Shown here piece by piece: positions 35,301 through 64,000 of a DNA stretch of 64,000 bases; the first letter of the stretch is position 1; the number at the start of each line of letters is the position of its first letter. The DNA lies in contig NC_051101.1 of NCBI RefSeq assembly GCF_901709675.1, positions 12,234,501 to 12,298,500 on the forward strand, read 5' to 3'. A program made the position numbers and the translations under genes. Origin of the DNA: Syngnathus acus. Lineage: Eukaryota; Chordata; Actinopteri; Syngnathiformes; Syngnathidae. The notes under the pieces were generated by a model. The model was not told the DNA's origin and searched no databases. It saw only the letters and a program-made list of their open reading frames with translations.

Positions 35301-36774
35301 AGCGGGGTGAAAATGTCAGGCCTCTGCAGCTGCACGGCAGTCTTAGAATGAAAAATCGTCAGCGTTCCGGCGAGCGTTTAATTTTGCTTATCAAAATAAA
35401 AATTCTCCATAAACTCGATTGTTTGTATTGAATAAGTGCACAGCAAAATGAGGTGAAAATATGTCCACACGCACATACGAGTACAACTTCCTGTCTACTC
35501 TACAATGGTGGGGCGTTCAGGAAGGATACATTGGGCAAGTTTACATCCCACCAGAGGCTGGAGCGCAGCCATGAGAAATATTGCTGTCACACACACATCA
35601 GACAGAACACATGTGAAACAACACTTGCTGTAAGGTGAAAGTGCAATTTAAAACAAGACAGGAATTTGAGGAGCATCGCTGTGTACACAGTGAACCTTTG
35701 TTATATTGATTTGTTTGTTTTCATACTATTAAAAATGTGTTTTAGGCATGGATAAAATTTTTTGTATAGTTTGTATTTCACATATTTTAGCCCAAGAGAA
35801 GCACAGAAAAGTCTGCATGTGCAGCATGACGCAAAAATGCGGTCTGGTCGTTCACGGTTTACAGTTGTGAGCATATTTTCCCGCTTGTGATGACTTGCGG
35901 TGCTCATGTGGCGTCCATGTGTGTCGCGTCACGCTTTGACATGACATGTTGATGTGACGTTAGTGATGATGAATGAACAGTTGTGGATGAAGAGCAGGAT
36001 ATGGTTGTTGTTTTTAGCAATCTTACAAATATACGTTATCGAATAAAAGTGTAGCGCATGTTCACATATGCGGATGTCCGCAGGTTACAGGTTCGTGTAA
36101 CTTCAGTGATATTAGCAACAAAACTGTTTCTTTATCAAGTTAGATTTTGAAATTACTTCTCACGCCGCCAGAGCGCTGGCCCTTGATGACATCAGCGTTT
36201 TCCCGTCCTGTGATTGGTCGTTTTCAAAACGGGGTTCACGTAAAAAAAATAAAATAAATAAAGACCAAATTAGGATTTCAAGTTTGTTGTTTCAACTCAA
36301 AATTGCGTTTCAAGCTCGGGGAGAACTCGGTTAATTCGTTGACAGAATTAGCGCTTCAAATTAGGGTTTGGATTACGGCCTCAAATTTGAATTTCAAGCC
36401 CGCGTTAGGATTTCAACAGCGAACTTGAAGACAAGGTTAGAATTTCAAGTTTTCAAACCAGGGTAAGTATGAGTTTTTTTTCCCATTTGTTCAAATAATT
36501 GTAAAGTAATACAAACACTGTTGTTCATTCTGTAAAAGCGCTAATATCATTTTACTAATACAACTATGTCATAATAACACTCCCAGTCTGTCATGTAAAT
36601 GTACAGGTCTTTGTCTCCCTCTGTCTGCTGCACTGCTTAATACTGCAACAAGCAAGTAATCCACTACTTGTAACGTGTTTATGTCTCATTCAGGCCTTGG
36701 TGTCCCTCAGTGTGCTGTACTGGGCTCTGCAGAGTTTCTCGCAGCTGCCCTCTATCAAGTGGAAGTCGCACTGA
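17255..36774 (+). CDS. agmo: Alkylglycerol monooxygenase (Agmo, formerly Tmem195), 13 exons, 445 aa
   Basis: Exons: 17255-17374, 20456-20586, 20821-20972, 25876-25979, 26049-26144, 26797-26863, 26947-27012, 27234-27313, 27621-27755, 29235-29351, 30863-30945, 31183-31288, 36694-36774. The sum is 1338 nt, giving 445 aa, the same length as human AGMO. Agmo is a multi-pass ER-membrane enzyme of the fatty acid hydroxylase superfamily. It uses tetrahydrobiopterin and a di-iron centre to cleave the O-alkyl bond of glyceryl ethers. All His clusters are present: H130-x3-H134 (FHRFAH), H143-x2-H146-H147 (HQVHHSS) and H219-x2-H222-H223 (HRVHHG). Hydrophobic segments lie near residues 43-60, 112-128, 170-195, 310-330 and 345-370. 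Every exon joins in phase. The protein looks intact and functional. Confidence 0.97.
17375..20455 (+). other. agmo intron 1 (3.1 kb)
   Basis: AT-rich intronic DNA with no recognised exon. A gtcaaactc-type half end (tttgacacccctga, near 17738) resembles the terminal repeat of the hAT-like MITE, but no partner end was found. Confidence 0.8.
20456..20586 (+). CDS. agmo: agmo coding exon 2 (residues 41-83 plus 2 nt)
   Basis: The exon encodes the first membrane segment (ANPFFLGLVILEMLLDSLIS) and the loop to SRLPL. Acceptor is tacacag, donor GTGAGT, phase 2. Confidence 0.93.
20821..20972 (+). CDS. agmo: agmo coding exon 3 (first His motif)
   Basis: The exon encodes the YVWEHFRL region, the PWDSAWTWW motif and the YYWFHRFAH segment that carries the first iron-binding His pair. 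Acceptor is ctccctcaag, donor GTATTT. Confidence 0.95.
20973..25875 (+). other. agmo intron 3 (4.9 kb)
   Basis: The intron contains a CpG-rich island at about 22210-22480, a GC-rich patch near 23000-23200 and a perfect 12-bp inverted repeat at 23860-23902. The rest is AT rich. No coding exon was recognised. Confidence 0.8.
22210..22480. promoter_or_regulatory. CpG-rich island in agmo intron 3
   Basis: A GC- and CpG-rich block inside an AT-rich intron. It contains the perfect palindrome GCCCCGCCGGCGGGGC (22358-22373) and nearby attaatca and ctttgattata sites. It has no coding frame with homology that I recognise. It could be an enhancer or a cryptic promoter. Confidence 0.35.
25876..25979 (+). 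CDS. agmo: agmo coding exon 4 (second His motif)
   Basis: The exon completes E135 and encodes ASHQVHHSSEYYNF, the second His cluster, through LTSW. The donor GTACGT leads into an intron of only 69 bp. Confidence 0.95.
26049..26144 (+). CDS. agmo: agmo coding exon 5 (residues 170-201)
   Basis: The exon encodes a hydrophobic hairpin from IFYVPMALAVPPSAF to FQFWLHTE. It matches the human IFYSPLALFIPPSVYAV segment and is phase 0 at both ends. Confidence 0.95.
26585..26765 (+). repeat. Dispersed repeat A, diverged copy
   Basis: Contains gagacctttttcag, then atgatagacatccacac and aaaattccatgttgat, in the order seen in the 9312 copy. It lies in agmo intron 5. Confidence 0.45.
26797..26863 (+). CDS. 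agmo: agmo coding exon 6 (third His motif)
   Basis: The exon encodes VIRDMGPLEWIFNTPKHHRV followed by HH, the third His cluster. It ends one base into the Gly224 codon. Confidence 0.95.
26947..27012 (+). CDS. agmo: agmo coding exon 7
   Basis: The exon encodes GRNLYCIDKNYGGILIIWDR and LFG, a strongly conserved Agmo segment following the last His cluster. It has phase 1 junctions on both sides. Confidence 0.95.
27234..27313 (+). CDS. agmo: agmo coding exon 8
   Basis: The exon encodes GTFSPEKDKVVYGLVFPSNS and FEIITSQ, equivalent to human GTFEAENEKVVYGLTHPINTF. It ends in phase 0. Confidence 0.94.
27621..27755 (+). CDS. agmo: agmo coding exon 9
   Basis: The exon encodes the FHYYLSLWRRSTTYSSLSDK region and the FVKGPSWTPGNPRLG motif (human VIFKGPGWGPGKPRLG). 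Phase 0 at both ends. Confidence 0.95.
27756..29234 (+). other. agmo intron 9 (1.5 kb)
   Basis: Contains a short GT run (27960-27972), an A run near 28338 and a reverse copy of the GTGGGTC/ACCAAATTTCATG dispersed repeat at about 28895-29110. No exon was recognised. Confidence 0.75.
28895..29110 (-). repeat. Dispersed repeat A, reverse copy
   Basis: The reverse strand reads gtgtttttgtgggtctttt, then agacatgcctaccaaatttcat, and an aagtcc...caaaatgg-like portion is recognisable beyond. It lies in agmo intron 9. Confidence 0.55.
29235..29351 (+). CDS. agmo: agmo coding exon 10
   Basis: The exon encodes VTGMEKPHDPSCSLPLQVYV and the membrane segment that follows, ending FENQA. Acceptor is gctggcag, donor GTAAGT, phase 0 at both ends. 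Confidence 0.93.
29352..30862 (+). other. agmo intron 10 (1.5 kb)
   Basis: Non-coding; holds a degenerate GACT-type quasi-repeat at about 30410-30610. Confidence 0.75.
30863..30945 (+). CDS. agmo: agmo coding exon 11
   Basis: The exon encodes a hydrophobic stretch, TLTHLTVLGMTAYVVLTLTS and LGFIIDC, matching human LTLTSIGFLLD. It ends with two bases of an Arg codon at donor GTGCTC. The intron after it is 237 nt and stop-free in frame. Confidence 0.92.
31183..31288 (+). CDS. agmo: agmo coding exon 12
   Basis: The exon encodes RPWASILELLRCMCMAMLLQ and YSHVKAPNSALTVPTQ, matching human ETLRCLMFLMLYRFGHLKP. It ends in phase 0 at GTAAGG. Confidence 0.93.
33255..33310 (+). repeat. Dispersed repeat B copy
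   Basis: Contains gaacacaaacggtggggcaa then cacatatagacaa, shared with copies at 38030 and 56655. Confidence 0.5.
34165..34260 (-). repeat. Dispersed repeat A, reverse partial copy
   Basis: The reverse strand reads tttttgtaggtctactcat, then gatagccatctgtaccaaat. It lies in agmo intron 12. Confidence 0.5.
36694..36774 (+). CDS. agmo: agmo coding exon 13 (C-terminus, stop)
   Basis: The last 26 residues (ALVSLSVLYWALQSFSQLPS then IKWKSH) end at TGA 36772-36774. They resemble the human terminal helix and basic tail in length and character. A 5.4-kb intron separates it from exon 12. Confidence 0.92.
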   Translation, partial: ALVSLSVLYWALQSFSQLPSIKWKSH

Positions 36775-37121
36775 GAACTGCCATCTGCTGACTCCATTTG
36801 CTTTTTAGCCTCTTAAACTGCACCCAATAACACTTAACGGTGAATTGAAAAAAGAAAAGCATTATTTGGTCTGTTTTATTTCTTTGTTCCATAAACAGAT
36901 GGAAAGGTAGAAAGAAGCATGTGACGGAATGCATTGTGGGAGTTGGAGTTGTTTGTCTTTCGGATTCGAAGACGACCATTGACTTCAATCGAGATTGTGG
37001 GACCGGAGGTGACTGAAATGCTGCACAGAAGATGTCACACTTTCCTTCTGCTATGCTCTAAACTGTACTGTATGCATACTAGCAAATAATCTAACAATAT
37101 ACTGTCGTAATATGGCTGACG

Positions 37122-37127
37122 AATAAA
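37122..37127 (+). terminator. Polyadenylation signal of agmo
   Basis: AATAAA lies 348 bp after the agmo stop codon and is the first canonical signal in the 3' flank. It implies a short 3' UTR of about 370 nt. Confidence 0.65.
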
Positions 37128-38029
37128 GTCATACAAGACTTGAATTTGCTTAGCTGTTTCTTCCCTTGAAACATGACATCACCCTATTTATGAATGAAGG
37201 CATTTATTTACAGTTCAAGACAAGGCTGGGATGGGATGCAAGTCTAAAAGTCAGGTATGTAAGAGTAAAATGTGATTTCTTCTTGTTTTAAAATCTCTCA
37301 AAACAATGGACCTGAAGCGCCGTACGCATCCTCGACTAATCCTTTCATCGGTCGATTCTAACGTGATTTTGTCTTTAATCATCGCAAGTAATAAAATGAG
37401 ACCAGAGCAGACGCCTTGATGGCACTGGCTCGGGGGGTGGAGCGCCCGAGGCCTGCCGCTTAACCCCGGACAAAATGTCACAGCGATCAATAACGTCCGT
37501 CGGTGCTCATTAGATCTGGACACAAAAGAAAATGACAGAAAGCAAAAGAAAAGATGCTGAAGGTGATGTATGTTGATTTATTTATTTATTTTTTAATTCT
37601 TGTGAGGAAGCCAACCCCTCTCGGGAAGGGAAAACTTCACCTCGGGTCATCCCTGTAGACTTTTAGGATCTTACATAACGAGGCTCAGGCAGGCTCCCGC
37701 ATCTATTTTTAGACTCACAAGTGAAGTAGTAGTGAAGTGATAGAATTATGTATCCAGAGGTTGAATGGAGATCCAATTGCTCTTCTGGCCTCACAACACT
37801 TTTTCGCCTCCCAAGCTCATCTGCTTGGTGAGAAAGCCTCGAAGCAGCGATGTGAATCGACTGCAGAGTGCGCTTAAAAGTTGCCATGGCGACCGCTCGC
37901 TTTCCAGTGTATGAGATGCGGGCGCGCTTAATGATCCGTTCCCATTTAACTGCGTACTGAAGTGGTCTCCTCAACCCGGGGGCGGAGTCAGAAATCTTTC
38001 AGTGATATGTTCTGTTTAGTCTGTTGTGG

Positions 38030-38115
38030 TTTTAGAAGCGATGAATATTTGAACACAAACGGTGGCGCAACTAATGTAGACTTGTAATATGACTATACTC
38101 ATAGTCATATATTAT
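38030..38115 (+). repeat. Dispersed repeat B copy
   Basis: Contains gaagcgatgaatatttgaac, then acaaacggtggcgcaac and aatgtagac. Confidence 0.5.
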
Positions 38116-38448
38116 AACTAAAAATGACTAATATTCCAGCATATATTGTGTTTTTGCATTATTCCGATGATTCTTACACTTTCAATGCATTATTAAGAGG
38201 CCAAATAAATCCAATAAAGCAGTCCGTTCCATTCACTCGATGTGATTGAATGCATGAGCCAATCCAGAATGCATCTGTTGGAATCACACTGAGCATTTCT
38301 CCATGCTGTTGATGAAAAAGACGTTTTTCCCCACAGGTTGGCGCACTTGGCGGCTGTCGTCTTGAATGCTAACCGATGCTACGTTCGCGCTGACAGGAGA
38401 GAAAGGAAGAAAAATGCAGATAGAGGGGCGGGAAGAGTGATGATTCTG

Positions 38449-38470
38449 CTCTCTCTCTCTCTCTCTCTCT
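38449..38470. repeat. (CT)11 microsatellite
   Basis: A pure CT run in the agmo-dgkb spacer. Confidence 0.95.
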
Positions 38471-38824
38471 GGCGTGCGCTCCCTCTGTTTCTCGCTTGGA
38501 GGAAAACAAACAGCAACCCCCCCTGACATGAAGAGTGGGCTGCGGCAGTAGCACAGCCTCTCTTTTTCGACATCTTATTCAAAAATCCACTTTCATGGCT
38601 CAGCATCTAATGGAGCACTCAATAGATGGACCAGCGGATTGACGCCCCCTCTTCTAATTCAGAAAGACTCAACCTTGCTTCAACACATGCTGGCTCATTT
38701 GCTCGACCTCCCCCCCTCCCCTCCTCGCTCACATGCGACATTTAATTCAGAAATGCACACTCTTGCTTCAGCAGCCACTTCATCCATCTCTCTTATAACA
38801 CGCTCGAGATCTAACGTCAGCATC

Positions 38825-39300
38825 CGCTGGATCTTCCACTGAATCTGTGTGTACATTGTTGACATCTGATTAAAAACAAAAAAAGCCTTAGAATATTGGA
38901 ACGCCCACTGGATCTCGCTGGAACATCTCACAACATCGACCGTTTAGTCCAAGCACTCATCCTACACCGACTGGATCCTCCATTGGATCATTCAAAGTAC
39001 ACCGGATCACTTCTCCATCGGATCCCCTACTTGGTCACTGTCATGTCACATCAAAAAATCCCCAGCACCCACTGGATCACCTAGATCGCCTCTTCTAATT
39101 AAAAAAACTGGACTGGATCAGCACCTCCTCTCCTTCACCGCACTCAACATCTAATTACAAAGACTCTTGGCTCAGCACCCAACGGATCCCCCAGCGGATC
39201 GCCGCTGCCGCCTCCTCTTCTGCACACTCTCTAAATGACGAGCGCCTTCACTCCTCCTCTTCCTCGCCCACTTACTGGAGCGACCAGCGGATCTTCTGGA
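38825..39300 (+). repeat. Degenerate GGATC-rich minisatellite upstream of dgkb
   Basis: GGATC occurs 11 times in under 480 bp, mostly as cactggatc, cagcggatc or catcggatc. Related words (tctaatt then agaaagactc then cagcac) recur from about 38650 to 39170 at irregular spacing. It may be an old tandem array that has decayed. Confidence 0.55.
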
Positions 39301-39335
39301 CCCGGCGCTCGTCTGCTCCCTGGACTCTGTGGCAG
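39230..39335 (+). other. Possible dgkb 5' non-coding exon (donor side only)
   Basis: A good donor, ggcag/GTGAGC at 39336, follows a pyrimidine- and GC-rich stretch. It could splice to the acceptor at 40061, which precedes the dgkb start codon. No transcript evidence is available and the 5' border is a guess. Confidence 0.25.
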
Positions 39336-40121
39336 GTGAGCGGCGGCATGTTGACCTCGTCTCGTGGTTTTATCGACGCATGCCTGTCGCAGTATGTGTG
39401 TGTGTGTATGTGTGTGAAGGCACTCTCCATCCTCCCGATGGATGCAGCACACTCAAGCGTGAGCAAACACGTGAGGATGCTGCTTCCCAACCATGCCTCG
39501 GAATGACGAGATATGGGGAATGGGCTTTCTGTGTGTTCTGCGTGTGTGCGACACCACACTTAATATTTCATTGATGCCGCTCGCAGGTTCACCGCACAAG
39601 CCGAGACGTAACGACGCGCAGACTTAGTTGCATGTCCCTGACGGATTGCGCATCATTTGGCCTCACAACATTTACGAGCAGGCGATTCATGCGGGCAGTG
39701 GTCTCATTTGGAATCCGGTGGGCTACTGGTGCCGTCATCATAGCAACAGCTCTGTCTGATGATGCCATTGGACGCAGCCCAGAATGCAGAAAAAACAAAA
39801 CAATAACAATAAAACAGTCGTCTTGCACTTGTTGCGTCAGGCTAGGATTTTGCACGAATACCTAACGGCCACCTGTACTCGCTGGGGCTTTAATTCAATT
39901 CGGGTTTAATGAAATCACAACACAACGGAATTTTTCAAGGGCTTGTAATGTGACGAGAGAACACGCCTAAATGACCGAGCGTTTTTGGCTCAACCCTAGA
40001 ATATTTTTCTCAATATTCTTCTACTCCTCTTAACCTTCTTTTTTCTTTTTTGTCCAAACAGCCCATCTCGTTCATTTGGATTAAGCGTGACCAAAATGCT
40101 GCTGGGTGAGGCCTGAGTACC

Positions 40122-62489
<22,368 letters not shown>

Positions 62490-63900
62490 TCCCTGGAATT
62501 GCTTCACAGGTTCTCCAAGTTCTCGTCACAAAATTTAGCCCAGCCTCTCTGGGACCGGTTAGGAGGTGCGTGGGGCTCGCGTGCTTGCCTGCTTGATAGC
62601 CCAGCGTGCCGTAGCAAAACTTAGGTTCTGCCAGGTGGGTCTCGGAGCGCTGTTTAGATCCACGAGTCTGTTTTTGTTTTTAAATATTGATTATTTATTT
62701 AATTGTCGCTTTTGGGTTATGGCGGACAAATGTGTTTTGTCATGAGGCCTCTGCACATGTGTTTTTACTGTGGTACTTTGACACACCTTAGCAGTTTTTC
62801 AAGTTAGGAGCCACGGCTCGGTCGATATTTGTATGCTTTGTGCTGTCTGCCGGAAGTTGATTTGAGATTCACTGGCGGAGCTAGGATTTATTTTCCTTGG
62901 TGGAGGTCTTCCGAAAATATTCCCTACGGTAGACATCTGGAAATTTCCAGAAAGATCGGAAAATACCAAAAAGTCAATTGACTGGCTGGCATCTGGGGGT
63001 TGAAGCATATTTCAGGGGGGCCCCTGCGGACCCCCCTCTAGCTTCGGTAGTGGAATAATATTCAGATAGGGTGGGGGGGGGGGACAAAATAATGGCGGAA
63101 TTAACTCATTCACTACCAGCTGTTGCCCAAACAGAGTTGCCCATATTGCCAGCTCTTTCGGACTATTTTGATTGTTCTTTCAAAACCCATCAAAAAAGAT
63201 TGTTCTCTGCTGTCATAAGCATCAAACCAAAAAAAAAAAAAGTCATTAATTTCATTGGGGACCATTTATTTGCCAAAAAAAAAAAACGAGTAAATTTAGT
63301 TACAAGCTGGCTCACTGAACGGATAAAACTTTGAAGCCAAGGTAACACTGGATTAAATTGTGATTATTTATTCTTATTTATTTTTCTGCACTTCAGATGT
63401 GAATTTTTTTCTCGGCATTTGTTGGTCACCTTGCACGTGTTACCTTTTCCTGTTCATGGCTCACTCTTGCCATTTGTCATTGATAGTTCTGGAAAAAAAA
63501 ATAAAAATACATGCATGGCACTTCTTTTACAGGAATGGACGGCTTTAAGCAGATACTCGTGTTTTATTTGAGTGGATAAATCCGCTCAAATGATTTTGTG
63601 GTGCAGACAGTCCAATAAGAAGGTAACATGCCTTAATTGATTTTTCTTCAGTGATTTTTGTTCAGTTCGTTCACGCACAACAAAAACAAAACACAAAATA
63701 AGTATTGAATAGGACTGTAATTAACGGGACAGATGGTTCAGTTCACATTGCGTACAGTAAGGCAACTCAGTGCTTTACTTTTGTATAAATAGAAACACAT
63801 TTTATAACATTCAAAAATGTAACATACAAAACTGTGAGCTGTAAAAAAAAAAAAAAAAACTCCAATAAATTAAAGATTGTCATCAAAATCACATTCAATA
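62490..63900 (+). other. Presumed dgkb 3' UTR
   Basis: No coding signal. Candidate poly(A) signals AATAAA occur at 63500-63505 (inside an A-rich run) and 63864-63869 (after another A run). Either gives a 3' UTR of 1.0-1.4 kb. The final bases after about 63900 are AT rich with no recognised feature. Confidence 0.45.
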
Positions 63901-64000
63901 ACACTAACACAACACAAATACAGTACAGTAAATTATTTATTTATTAATATTGATTAATTAATATTAAATATTTTCTTCTCAAAGTGCCACATCGACATTT

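Larger units (their letters stand above)
31289..36693 (+). other. agmo intron 12 (5.4 kb)
   Basis: The largest agmo intron. It contains copies of two dispersed repeat families (about 33250-33320 and, in reverse, 34165-34260). The remainder is AT rich with scattered GC patches. No exon was recognised. Confidence 0.8.
37130..40061 (+). other. agmo-dgkb intergenic spacer
   Basis: No gene was recognised in this spacer of under 3 kb. It holds a dispersed-repeat copy (about 38030-38115), a (CT)11 run at 38449-38470, a GGATC-rich degenerate minisatellite (about 38825-39300) and a TG run (39393-39416). It must contain the dgkb promoter and any 5' non-coding exon. Confidence 0.75.

Noticed and set aside
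35689-35720. Second Tigger-like end (acagtgaacctttgttata)
   Set aside because: Resembles the meox2 3' MITE end but has no matching inverted partner within 1 kb by eye.

Overview
This is a stretch of vertebrate genomic DNA, almost certainly from a ray-finned fish with a compact genome. Three multi-exon genes lie head to tail on the + strand: meox2 (coding 9855-14457, 3 exons), agmo (17255-36774, 13 exons) and dgkb (40122-62489, 24 coding exons). I rebuilt all three by joining exons at GT/AG boundaries and checking that the phase carries through each join. The predicted proteins are 315, 445 and 784 residues. The same order and orientation, MEOX2-AGMO-DGKB, is found on human chromosome 7p21, where the block is far larger. 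Small introns (many under 250 bp), fish-like dispersed repeats, long A/T homopolymers and dinucleotide arrays all fit a teleost, perhaps a percomorph. I cannot name the species.

Layout. 1-9600 is non-coding DNA upstream of meox2, with a tRNA-derived SINE-like piece, a hAT-like MITE, a 75-bp tandem duplication and other repeats. 9600-16300 is meox2, with a CpG-rich promoter and first exon, a repeat-bearing first intron, and a Tigger-like MITE starting 39 bp after the stop codon. 16300-17254 is the meox2-agmo spacer with a cluster of three CRE-like sites. 17255-37130 is agmo, whose introns of 3.1, 4.9 and 5.4 kb hold repeats and GC-rich islands. 37130-40060 is the short agmo-dgkb spacer, with a degenerate GGATC-rich minisatellite. 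40122 to about 63900 is dgkb, with introns up to 5.6 kb that carry a LINE reverse-transcriptase fragment and several candidate regulatory islands.

Functions. Meox2 is a homeodomain transcription factor of somite, muscle and vascular lineages. Agmo is an integral ER-membrane, tetrahydrobiopterin-dependent di-iron oxygenase that cleaves ether lipids. Dgkb is a calcium-responsive type I diacylglycerol kinase that converts diacylglycerol to phosphatidic acid. They are not an operon or a known pathway. The conserved neighbourhood more likely reflects ancestral linkage, perhaps held together by long-range regulatory DNA. All key catalytic or binding motifs are intact. I found no complete extra gene, no functional tRNA or rRNA gene and no bacterial-type defence system. 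The more interesting observations are two stop-free, frame-preserving introns in agmo, a 21-nt microexon in dgkb, the CRE cluster before agmo, the MITE in the meox2 3' region and several unnamed dispersed repeat families.
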